Made by a program: the position numbers and the translations under genes. A stretch of DNA of 49,036 nt from an uncultured Bacteroidales bacterium. GTDB taxonomy: Bacteria > Bacteroidota > Bacteroidia > Bacteroidales > UBA932. The stretch spans positions 1-49,036 of the forward strand of contig URDD01000010.1 of the NCBI GenBank assembly GCA_900546395.1, read 5' to 3'. The notes under the pieces are model-generated. The model did no database searches. It was not told the origin of the DNA and saw nothing but the letters and a program-made list of their open reading frames with translations. This document shows positions 9,210-16,202 of the stretch, in pieces (the first letter of the stretch is position 1; the number at the start of each line of letters is the position of its first letter).

Positions 9210-11501
9210 TTATTCTGTTACTATTACTCCCATAAGTCCCGGACACACATTGCCTTCAGGACGCTCAAAAGCAATCCTTAAAAAACCTGCACGCACGGGA
9301 GTATCGAAAGTAATTTCCCTGATACTGCTATGATTATCCTTTATTTCCGCCATTTCAGCACCAGTATTATCATATATGCTGAAGTTGCGGTAGCAGCACG
9401 GCATAACAGACTCGAAATGTCCCATCTGCACAGTCTCCATGGCATGATCCGGGTCAGTATCAAAGAATAGTTTCAAAGAAGAAACAGAGCGTATGCCTCC
9501 TAAATCAACTTCTATCCAAGGAGCCTTGTCATCAAAAGAAGGAACCCATGCGTTGGTGCCGATATAAGGCCTGTAATAGGCAGACTTTATATTTTCCGCT
9601 TTAAAGCAGTCAAGAGCCGGCTTGAATGACATTGCGAAGTTCTTGGACTCAGGACGTCTCTTGGGACACCAGAATTCAAAAGATTCCACACCTATACCAT
9701 CAGGAGGTGTCTGTTTACCGAAATTGGACACGGCAGGATTGATATAATTGAATACTGAAGTCAGCCCTGTAACAATCATATCACTATTAGGTATGCTAAC
9801 ATCGGGATTAGTCATGAAGCATATGAAACAATATCTCGGAGAATCATATTCATGTCCAAAATCTATAGATATCCTGTTCTCTCCTTTCTTTAGAGAAATC
9901 TCCATTACTGCATCCGTAATGTCAGGAGTATAGTTCTCCCTTTTTGAAGAGCTTCTCAGTTCCACTGTCAGCTCCGTATTCTCTTCCGACATTAATGTCA
10001 TTCCAACCGACGGCACTCTGTTGTACACAGGAATAACCTGGGCTGCAGGATAATCCAGTCTGAACCATGAGCCGTCATGATCAAGAGAAGCCAGCCTGAG
10101 TTCAGACGAAGCCTTTACCTTTGCATCTGCCACGGGATTTTCACCCTTCTTTAGACCGAGATCTGGAATAAAGTTTCCATTCATTATGAGTCTGGACTGG
10201 AGAATGGAGATATTTTCAGGAGCAGAAAGGCCTGACGGTGTCAGTCCTTTGTCAAGACATATTGCAACAGCAGTTCCTATAACCTCGCCGCCAAGTGCGG
10301 AAGTGCACATCACCCTTGTAGAGCCGTTGGCCACATGGCTCGAAGACATTATCCGTCCTCCTATGAAAAGATTGTCGAGATCAGGTGTCACATAACAGCG
10401 ATAAGGAATCTTATAGACCCCCTTGCTATGCCACTGGTTACAGGCACTTCCTCCTGCATAGACACCGTCGGAAGGATGAAGGTCGATGGCCCACCCTCCA
10501 AAAGCCACATCGTCATAATGGGATATCTGCTCTATAATGTCTTTCTGACTTATGGTATAAAGTCCGATGAAACGGCGGCTCTCCCTCTTTCCTGATATGA
10601 GGCCTGCCCATTCAAGAGTCAAATTTTCAGACTGTGGGAATTTACCTGAATTCTTGATATAGTCCCAGACTCCGTACACCACTTTCCAAAGTTCGAATTT
10701 TATCTTTTCGGTGTCCTTTATGGTGTCAAGCCGTCCGCCATATTCCAACCACCAGTATTTGCATCCATGCTGCCCAACATTGAAATAATGAGGATTCTGA
10801 AGCTTCGGAATAAGTTTTTCCGCATCCTTCAAGGCAAAGTTCGGAGCCGTGAACCTCACAGGTCTGCCGGTATCCCTCACATAGAATATGATACTGTGAC
10901 CGAGCAATTCGCCATAAATATCCTTGTCAGGAGCAAAACCCTCATCATAGACTGTCTTCTCCTCTGCGCCAATCCTGTACGACGCTCCTGCAAGATAGCC
11001 AAGCGTTCCGTCACCTGTACAGTCTGCAAAATACTTTGCGGAGATTCTATACTCCATACCGTTTTGGGCATTGAAAACCTTCACTGAAGATATTGTTCTG
11101 TCACTGCTTTTTTCCACATCGTACAAGACAGTATTCAGAAGAAGCGTAATATTTTTTTCTGCAAGCACCTTGTCCACCAACACCATATCGAATAGTACCG
11201 GATTCCCCTCCTTGTTGCGGAATGTATTCTCCACCAGGATTTCATCTATTATACCGCCTTCACGAGACCAACGGTTATTGTTGCCCATATGGGAAGTAGC
11301 ACCAAGAGCCCAGATACGCACTTCACTGGAAGCGTTACCACCTAGCACCGGCCTGTCCTGCACCAAGACGACTTTCAGTCCGCCTCGGGCAGCTGCAATC
11401 GCACAGCACACCCCCGCAAGTCCACCTCCGGTCACCACAAGATCCGACTCAAGAACGGTCACTGGCATATTTCTGCGTTTATTGAAATTACTTGTCAACA
11501 T
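9210..11501 (-). CDS. FAD-dependent oxidoreductase with C-terminal discoidin-like domain
   Basis: The 763-residue product has a Rossmann nucleotide-binding start (DLVVTGGGLAG, residues 20-30) and the following RPVLGGNASSEVR segment, typical of the FAD_oxidored family (PF12831). A second FAD contact, FADCTGDGTLGYLAG, follows in the middle. About residues 635-763 look like a beta-jelly-roll (F5/8 type C) domain, with NAWVPSF..APWIEVDLGG. There is no signal peptide, so the protein is probably cytoplasmic. An alternative start at ATG 11468 (MPVTVLES) would fit the family just as well. As first gene of the operon it probably oxidises the imported compound or a breakdown product; the substrate is unknown. 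Confidence 0.92.
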   Translation of the reverse strand: MLTSNFNKRRNMPVTVLESDLVVTGGGLAGVCCAIAAARGGLKVVLVQDRPVLGGNASSEVRIWALGATSHMGNNNRWSREGGIIDEILVENTFRNKEGNPVLFDMVLVDKVLAEKNITLLLNTVLYDVEKSSDRTISSVKVFNAQNGMEYRISAKYFADCTGDGTLGYLAGASYRIGAEEKTVYDEGFAPDKDIYGELLGHSIIFYVRDTGRPVRFTAPNFALKDAEKLIPKLQNPHYFNVGQHGCKYWWLEYGGRLDTIKDTEKIKFELWKVVYGVWDYIKNSGKFPQSENLTLEWAGLISGKRESRRFIGLYTISQKDIIEQISHYDDVAFGGWAIDLHPSDGVYAGGSACNQWHSKGVYKIPYRCYVTPDLDNLFIGGRIMSSSHVANGSTRVMCTSALGGEVIGTAVAICLDKGLTPSGLSAPENISILQSRLIMNGNFIPDLGLKKGENPVADAKVKASSELRLASLDHDGSWFRLDYPAAQVIPVYNRVPSVGMTLMSEENTELTVELRSSSKRENYTPDITDAVMEISLKKGENRISIDFGHEYDSPRYCFICFMTNPDVSIPNSDMIVTGLTSVFNYINPAVSNFGKQTPPDGIGVESFEFWCPKRRPESKNFAMSFKPALDCFKAENIKSAYYRPYIGTNAWVPSFDDKAPWIEVDLGGIRSVSSLKLFFDTDPDHAMETVQMGHFESVMPCCYRNFSIYDNTGAEMAEIKDNHSSIREITFDTPVRAGFLRIAFERPEGNVCPGLMGVIVTE

Positions 11502-11547
11502 TTATGATAAAAAACTATGTACGGATATTAATAACTGGTCTTCTGAA

Positions 11548-11555
11548 CAAAAGTA
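11548..11555 (-). promoter_or_regulatory. Putative -7 promoter element of the FAD-oxidoreductase/SusCD operon
   Basis: Read on the minus strand this is TACTTTTG, matching the Bacteroidota -7 consensus TAnnTTTG. It lies 46 nt upstream of the ATG at 11501. No TTTG was found at the expected -33 distance, so it may depend on an activator. Confidence 0.45.
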
Positions 11556-11611
11556 TCCATATTTGAAACTAATCAGCAGCATTCTTGATTTTTTATCTTC
11601 CGATACCGAAA

Positions 11612-11644
11612 TGGGAACGGTTGTATTCTCTGCAACCGTTCCCA
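11612..11644. promoter_or_regulatory. 12-bp inverted repeat, candidate LacI-family operator
   Basis: The left arm TGGGAACGGTTG (11612-11623) and right arm CAACCGTTCCCA (11633-11644) are perfect reverse complements around a 9-nt spacer. The element lies between the LacI-type regulator gene and the operon it probably controls, about 57 nt upstream of the operon's -7 element. No U-run follows the hairpin on the minus strand (ATTTCGG), so it does not look like an intrinsic terminator for the regulator gene. Binding by the adjacent regulator is inferred from position and symmetry. Confidence 0.5.
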
Positions 11645-11728
11645 AATTTCGATAGTCCAACGACAAATAAGTGTTCTAAGGCGACACTTCCTTCACAGCA
11701 GGAATAAGACTGAAATCAAAAATTCAGA

Positions 11729-12772
11729 CTATTGTTTTTCCGGATCAGAAGAGCCGCGTATATTCAAGACAGCATCAAGGACGACCTGCCTCACCTCAGC
11801 TCCCGGGTTTTCGATTTTCTCAAGAAGCATGCGGGCAGCCGTTTCTCCCATCTGCTCTAAAGGCTGGGCTACAGATGACAATGCCGGAGTCGTAATCAAA
11901 GCTGACTGCGACTCAGAAAAGCCCATCACAGACACCCTGCCAGGAATTTCTATTCCATAATGTTGCAACGCTTTCATGGCTCCGATAGCAAGATGGTCAT
12001 TGAAACAGAATATTCCATCCGGTACATTACCCTGAGCTACCAGCTTCTCCACTAACCTGAATCCTTCCTGTTTTGTGATTTCATTAGTACTTACCACCAG
12101 CTGTCCGTCAAAAGGAATACGATGCTTGGCTAAAGCATCTGCATAGGCAACATATCTCCTTGTGGACTGGGCGATGCCCTCAGCACCTTTCAGGTGCATT
12201 ATCCTCGGCTGCGGATTGCCAAACCTTCTGCGGACTTCTATGAGGTGCTCCGTTGCAAAGAACGCCCACTTATAATCATCAATGGTTACTCTCGGCGCAT
12301 CAACCGTTCTGTCAGCACGATTGAAGAACACCAACGGGATACCGCTATTTATAAGTTTGTTGTAATAATCGGTATTCTTTCCTTTTTCTGTCATTGAGAT
12401 GAGGATACCCTCAACCATATTCTCCTCAAGGAGCTGAAGATTGCGTCTTTCCGCCTCCCAGGACTCATTGCACTGGGTAATCAGCACCCTGTAGCCCCCA
12501 CTCTCGAAGATATTCTGTATCTGGATTATAATTCTGGAAAAGAAGGAATTGATAAACTCAGGAACCACAACTCCTATAATTCTGGTCCTGTGCTTGGTCA
12601 GATTCCTGGCCATATAGTTCGGCCTGTAATGCATCTTCTCGGCCATCTTCAAGACGACTTCCTTAGTCTCTTGCTTTACATCAGGGCTGCCGGCAAGAGC
12701 CCGCGATACCGTGGATTTTGAAATTCCCAGTTCGCGGGCAATATCTATTATTGTAGGGTTGTGAATCATCAT
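11729..12772 (-). CDS. LacI/GalR family transcriptional regulator
   Basis: With the start at ATG 12772 the product has 347 residues, the normal family length. The N-terminal helix-turn-helix is plain (TIIDIARELGISKSTVSRALAG), followed by the hinge region (YRPNYMARNLTKHRT) and the periplasmic-binding-protein-like effector domain (IIGVVVPEFINSFF onward). The frame stays open upstream to 12928. The extra 52 residues are cysteine- and phenylalanine-rich, unlike the family, and a -7-like promoter element (12853-12860) sits inside them, so I reject the longer start. It lies directly upstream of the FAD-oxidoreductase/SusCD operon in the same direction and probably controls it, sensing a sugar or derivative. 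Confidence 0.95.
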   Translation of the reverse strand: MMIHNPTIIDIARELGISKSTVSRALAGSPDVKQETKEVVLKMAEKMHYRPNYMARNLTKHRTRIIGVVVPEFINSFFSRIIIQIQNIFESGGYRVLITQCNESWEAERRNLQLLEENMVEGILISMTEKGKNTDYYNKLINSGIPLVFFNRADRTVDAPRVTIDDYKWAFFATEHLIEVRRRFGNPQPRIMHLKGAEGIAQSTRRYVAYADALAKHRIPFDGQLVVSTNEITKQEGFRLVEKLVAQGNVPDGIFCFNDHLAIGAMKALQHYGIEIPGRVSVMGFSESQSALITTPALSSVAQPLEQMGETAARMLLEKIENPGAEVRQVVLDAVLNIRGSSDPEKQ

Positions 12773-12852
12773 TCTGTCTTTATGAAATTTCCCAGTTCCA
12801 TTCGCATTCAGGATGACAGCTGCATAGAAGAAGATATATCTGCAGACTTCCT

Positions 12853-12860
12853 CAAATTTA
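12853..12860 (-). promoter_or_regulatory. Putative -7 element of the lacI-type gene
   Basis: The minus strand reads TAAATTTG, a match to TAnnTTTG, 80 nt upstream of the preferred start at 12772. No -33 TTTG is seen at the right distance. Its position inside the longer open frame supports the shorter start. Confidence 0.4.
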
Positions 12861-13001
12861 CAGCCTGTGCAGTTACAGTACTCTAAGAAAAATTGGCTGA
12901 TATTAAAGTTTATCCGTGAATTTTCCACTATTCACTTATTACTATCAGACAGTTAATCCTAAGTCATTCTACACATATTGACAAAGATAATCATATATTT
13001 C

Positions 13002-13019
13002 AGAAGCTGTTTAAATTTT
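13002..13019 (+). repeat. Copy of the dispersed AGAAGCTGTTTAAA repeat
   Basis: AGAAGCTGTTTAAATTTT, sharing its first 18 bases with the copy at 48962 and similar, with gaps, for roughly 50 nt beyond. Confidence 0.55.
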
Positions 13020-13225
13020 ATTATCTGAAATTTTACAGTTTATTTGCAAGTAGATTTTTTGAGTTAGATAGTCGTACTATCAGAAGACAAAAATATGCTG
13101 TAAAGGCTTTTCTGATATTCCTTAGTAAATCTTGCGGAACAAAGAAGAAAATAAGTATAAAGCTAAAATCGTTGCAGAATAAAAACAATTTCCAAAATCA
13201 AGGAAGTAATCCTGTATTTTAGCTT

Positions 13226-13233
13226 ATCTTTGT
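13226..13233 (+). promoter_or_regulatory. Putative -7 element of nhaA
   Basis: TATCTTTG matches the Bacteroidota -7 consensus TAnnTTTG and lies 41 nt before the nhaA ATG. There is no clear -33 element. Confidence 0.5.
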
Positions 13234-13274
13234 GCAAATTCATAAAAACTATATAATAAGTAACTGATAAAAGT

Positions 13275-14708
13275 ATGGACAATCTTCATGCTTCTTCGGA
13301 AAAAAGACAACGACAAGCGTATTTCAGGAATCTGGAAATAGCCAATGCATTCGAATCATTTTTGCAAAACCAGGCAACAGGAGGCATCCTGCTGCTTGTC
13401 TGTACTTTGGCTGCCGTATTTCTGGCATCCTTTCCTAAGACGGAATGGTTTGACAACATGTGGGAAACTGCTGCCGGCATAACTGTTGGTAATTTCAGTA
13501 TAGAAATGTCTCTCCGGGCATGGATAAATGATGCCCTTATGGCAGTATTCTTCTTTGTAGTGGGACTCGAAATAAAAAGAGAAATGCTGGTAGGACAGCT
13601 GTCGTCAATAAAAAGATCCGCACTTCCTGTTCTGGCGGCAATCGGAGGAATGATTGTCCCTGCAATAATATATACCATTTTCAATGCCGGCAATCCGGAA
13701 AGCGCGAACGGCTGGGGTATTCCAATGGCCACGGATATTGCATTTGCCATAGGCATACTGTCTCTCCTTGGAGACAGAGTACCTGGAGGTCTGAAAATAT
13801 TCCTTACGGCTCTTGCTATCGTAGATGACCTCGGAGCGATAATAGTCCTTGCGATTTTCTATCCGACACACGCCCTTCACCTGAATTATCTGGTCTATGT
13901 TGCCGCTATCATGGCTGCTCTGCTGCTTTTGAACCGCGCAAGGGTGAAGAACAAGTATTTCTATCTGATTCCCGGTTTTTTCATGTGGTATCTAACTTAC
14001 AAATCAGGAATACACGCCACGATTTCCGGAGTTTTCCTTGCTATGGTAATTCCATCAAAAGGAAACATTAATGAAATAAGATTCCAGACAAAAATTTCAC
14101 TCCTGCTTGAAAAATTCAAACTCACCAGCCGGAAAGAACTCAAAGTCCTTACAAGTCCGGAGCAGCAGCATATAATACACAGTATGCACAAAGAGATAAA
14201 GGATGTAGATCCTTTAATGCACAGGCTTGAAAGCAAACTTCATCCCATTGTCACATTTCTGATAATGCCTCTTTTTGCCCTTGCCAATGCCGGTGTTGAT
14301 CTGAATCCTTCCCATATGACAGGTAGCGGGATACACCCTATTTCATATGGCATATTTTTCGGCCTTCTAATCGGAAAACCTTTGGGAATTTTCCTGCTGA
14401 GTTTCCTTGGTATAAAAATGGGAGTAGCTGCCAAGCCAAAAGGAATAAGCTGGATACAGCTGGCAGCGACAGGAATACTTGGCGGAATAGGATTTACCAT
14501 GTCAATCTTCATAGACAATCTGGCATTTACCGACCATTCAATAATTGATCTTGGAAAAGTAAGCATTCTAATTTCATCCACGACAGCAGCAATACTTGGA
14601 CTCATTGCCCTAAGTATGGTTTGCAAAGGTCAGGCTCCGGAACTCACCTCAGAACAAATATTGCCTGCCAGAGAGCCTCTCAAAAAGGAAACACCGTTAT
14701 CTGACTGA
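13275..14708 (+). CDS. nhaA: Na+/H+ antiporter NhaA
   Basis: The 477-residue inner-membrane protein matches NhaA along its length: FFFVVGLEIKREMLVGQLS in the second membrane region, the GWGIPMATDIAFAIG segment with Asp154, and the paired aspartates of the ion site in LAIVDDLGAI (Asp184 and Asp185). The C-terminal half has FALANAGV and the GIGFTMSIFI segment. NhaA expels sodium in exchange for protons, keeping pH and the sodium gradient; that gradient would also drive the sodium:solute symporter in the neighbouring operon. It is about 90 residues longer than the E. coli protein, with the extra length in the N-terminal tail, a central loop and the C-terminal tail. It appears to be monocistronic. 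Confidence 0.97.
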   Translation: MDNLHASSEKRQRQAYFRNLEIANAFESFLQNQATGGILLLVCTLAAVFLASFPKTEWFDNMWETAAGITVGNFSIEMSLRAWINDALMAVFFFVVGLEIKREMLVGQLSSIKRSALPVLAAIGGMIVPAIIYTIFNAGNPESANGWGIPMATDIAFAIGILSLLGDRVPGGLKIFLTALAIVDDLGAIIVLAIFYPTHALHLNYLVYVAAIMAALLLLNRARVKNKYFYLIPGFFMWYLTYKSGIHATISGVFLAMVIPSKGNINEIRFQTKISLLLEKFKLTSRKELKVLTSPEQQHIIHSMHKEIKDVDPLMHRLESKLHPIVTFLIMPLFALANAGVDLNPSHMTGSGIHPISYGIFFGLLIGKPLGIFLLSFLGIKMGVAAKPKGISWIQLAATGILGGIGFTMSIFIDNLAFTDHSIIDLGKVSILISSTTAAILGLIALSMVCKGQAPELTSEQILPAREPLKKETPLSD

Positions 14709-14762
14709 AAAAAAGTCTTGAAAAACAGACACTAAAGAGCCATAAAAGAATTTTTGAAAATA

Positions 14763-14776
14763 TTTAAACTGCTTCT
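14763..14776 (-). repeat. Minus-strand copy of the dispersed repeat
   Basis: The minus strand reads AGAAGCAGTTTAAA, one mismatch from AGAAGCTGTTTAAA. It lies just upstream of the FKBP-type isomerase promoter. Confidence 0.45.
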
Positions 14777-14799
14777 AAGCCGTTTAAAACATTTTTAAT

Positions 14800-14807
14800 T
14801 AACTTTG
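14800..14807 (+). promoter_or_regulatory. Putative -7 element of the FKBP-type isomerase gene
   Basis: TAACTTTG matches TAnnTTTG and lies 62 nt before the ATG at 14870. The -33 position has no TTTG. Confidence 0.5.
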
Positions 14808-14869
14808 TGCGTTTGTCGGTTTATGGCAACAGATAAAAGTATTTTCAATCAATAAAATAAAAATAAACA

Positions 14870-15634
14870 ATGAAAGCATTTAAATTAATCTCTGCAGCGG
14901 CTGTAGCTGCACTTATGGCAGCTTCTTGTGGAAACTCGGGAAAAAGCAATGTAAAGGTAGATGTAGAACTTCCATCACAGAGCCTTACAGATTCTGTCAG
15001 CTATTTGGTAGGTGTAAACTTCGGATACTTCATCAAGTACAATAACTTCGGAGATGATCTTAATTTCGCCAAGATAAAGAAAGGTATGATGGACTTCATC
15101 AATGCCGAAGGTGATATGAATACTCCTGAATTCAACAAACAGCTTGATGTAAACCCTGACATGATGAATCAGGTTTTCAACAGTTTCATCAGCAAAAGAA
15201 ATGAATACACCGCAGCTGTAAACAAAAAAGAGGGAGAAGAGTTCCTCAGCAAGAACAAGATGAAAGACGGTGTTGTCGTAACTGAAAGCGGTCTTCAGTA
15301 CATTATCAAGGAAAGCGGAAATGATGTAAAAGCAGGTCCTGCAGACACTGTATATGTACATTACACCGGTACTCTTATTGACGGTACTGAATTCGATGCA
15401 TCGGACAAAACTAAAGAGCCTGTAAAAATGATGCTTAACCGTGTCATCAAAGGCTGGACAGAAGGAATGCAGCTTGTAGGAGAAGGCGGAAAAATCACTC
15501 TCTTCGTACCGGACTCACTTGCTTACGGTTCTCGCAATATGGGCAAGATCGGACCTAACTCTACTCTTATTTTCGATGTAGATGTAGTGAAAGTAGGAAA
15601 GACAGCTCCTGTAGCAGCAGAAGAAGAAAAATAA
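14870..15634 (+). CDS. FKBP-type peptidyl-prolyl cis-trans isomerase lipoprotein
   Basis: The 254-residue product has a lipoprotein signal with the lipobox cysteine at residue 20 (LMAASC). An FkpA-like helical N-terminal dimerisation region follows (about residues 35-140, with DSVSYLVGVNFGY). The C-terminal FKBP domain (about 148-245) contains VYVHYTGTLIDGTEFDAS, VIKGWTEGMQLVGEGGK and PDSLAYGSR..GPNSTLIFDVDV. It should catalyse proline isomerisation and assist folding of proteins in the periplasm or at the outer membrane. It stands alone, with its own -7 element upstream and a strong terminator hairpin just after the stop codon. Confidence 0.96.
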   Translation: MKAFKLISAAAVAALMAASCGNSGKSNVKVDVELPSQSLTDSVSYLVGVNFGYFIKYNNFGDDLNFAKIKKGMMDFINAEGDMNTPEFNKQLDVNPDMMNQVFNSFISKRNEYTAAVNKKEGEEFLSKNKMKDGVVVTESGLQYIIKESGNDVKAGPADTVYVHYTGTLIDGTEFDASDKTKEPVKMMLNRVIKGWTEGMQLVGEGGKITLFVPDSLAYGSRNMGKIGPNSTLIFDVDVVKVGKTAPVAAEEEK

Positions 15635-15650
15635 GGTTTATTAAAACCAT

Positions 15651-15701
15651 AAAAAAGAGGTGACCTCAAAGTCTTATGACTTTTGGGTCACCTCTTTTTT
15701 T
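15651..15701 (+). terminator. Intrinsic terminator after the FKBP-type isomerase gene
   Basis: AAAAGAGGTGACC pairs with GGTCACCTCTTTT, and an inner CAAAGTC/GACTTTTG stem extends the hairpin. A run of T follows on the plus strand. It starts 17 nt after the stop codon. Confidence 0.9.
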
Positions 15702-15730
15702 CTAATTATAAAATAATCTGATTTGGATGA

Positions 15731-15937
15731 CAGTATGAAGACCATCCTGTACGCGCGGTCAATGCAATCCTTGATAATACAGTCATCTCTTATATTGAAT
15801 CAACTTATAAAGGAGGCGGGACAACGAGTTATAATCCTAGGATGTTGTTAAAAATTGTAGTATATGCATATCTGACCAATGTTTACTCCGGCCGTAGGAT
15901 GGCTTCTCTTCTTGAAGAGAATGTGTTTTTCATATAG
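15731..15937 (+). pseudogene. IS1182-type transposase fragment (N-terminal DUF772-like region)
   Basis: This 68-codon frame reads HPVRAVNAILD, IESTYKGGGTTSYNPRMLLK, VYAYLTNVYSGRRMASLLEENVFF and then stops. It corresponds to the N-terminal region of IS1182-family transposases (normally about 450-550 residues). There is no start codon in the right place: a TGA lies immediately upstream in frame, and a TAG at 15935-15937 ends the match where the protein should continue. The catalytic region is missing. A further frame just downstream, beginning LRGKAQAQSS, could be a degraded C-terminal end of the same transposase, but I cannot support that firmly. No terminal inverted repeats were identified. 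Confidence 0.8.
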
Positions 15938-16149
15938 CTCCGCGGAAAAGCACAAGCCCAATCTTCTCTAGTCAAGGTTGATGCAATATTAAAGGAAGAC
16001 TTAAATGCCATTTGCAAGGTTCTATTCCAGAGCGTAGCCTGCCGCGACCTTGTGAGCGTCGCCCTGACGACAAAGTCGGAATGGTGGATGAAGCGAAGCA
16101 GAACTCTGGAAAAACCTTCCGACTGCGACTTAATAAACTTGAATAAGAA
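15938..16149. other. Intergenic DNA beside the transposase remnant, with interleaved inverted repeats
   Basis: No convincing gene. Two perfect 8-bp inverted repeats are interleaved here: TTCCAGAG (16025) with CTCTGGAA (16104), and AGTCGGAA (16074) with TTCCGACT (16117). The stretch around 16030-16080 is richer in GC than its surroundings. It may be the decayed rest of the insertion sequence. An open frame on the minus strand (15883-16182) resembles nothing I know. Confidence 0.4.
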
Positions 16150-16180
16150 GAAAGCCGACCCTTTTTGGGGGTCGGCTTTC
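16150..16180 (-). terminator. Intrinsic terminator of the M3 peptidase gene
   Basis: AAAGCCGACCC and GGGTCGGCTTT form an 11-bp GC-rich stem with a short loop. The minus-strand side is followed by TTCTTCTTATT. It lies about 23 nt beyond the stop of the minus-strand peptidase gene. Confidence 0.85.
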
Positions 16181-16202
16181 ACTCTATGTTGTATTCAGCA
16201 TG

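Larger units (their letters stand above)
12773..13274. other. Divergent intergenic region between the lacI-type gene and nhaA
   Basis: About 500 nt of AT-rich DNA without a convincing gene. It holds a -7-like element for the regulator (12853-12860, minus), a copy of the dispersed AGAAGCTGTTTAAA motif (13002-13015), a short inverted repeat GATAGTCGTACTATC near 13058-13072, and a -7-like element for nhaA (13226-13233). Confidence 0.7.

Noticed and set aside
11612..11644. Terminator of the LacI-type gene
   Set aside because: No U-run follows the hairpin on the minus strand, so an operator is the better reading.
12773..12928. 52-residue N-terminal extension of the LacI-type regulator
   Set aside because: It is unlike the family and contains a -7-like promoter element; the normal helix-turn-helix start lies at 12772.
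15883..16182. 99-codon open frame on the minus strand
   Set aside because: It runs antisense through the transposase remnant and the terminator hairpin and its product resembles nothing known.
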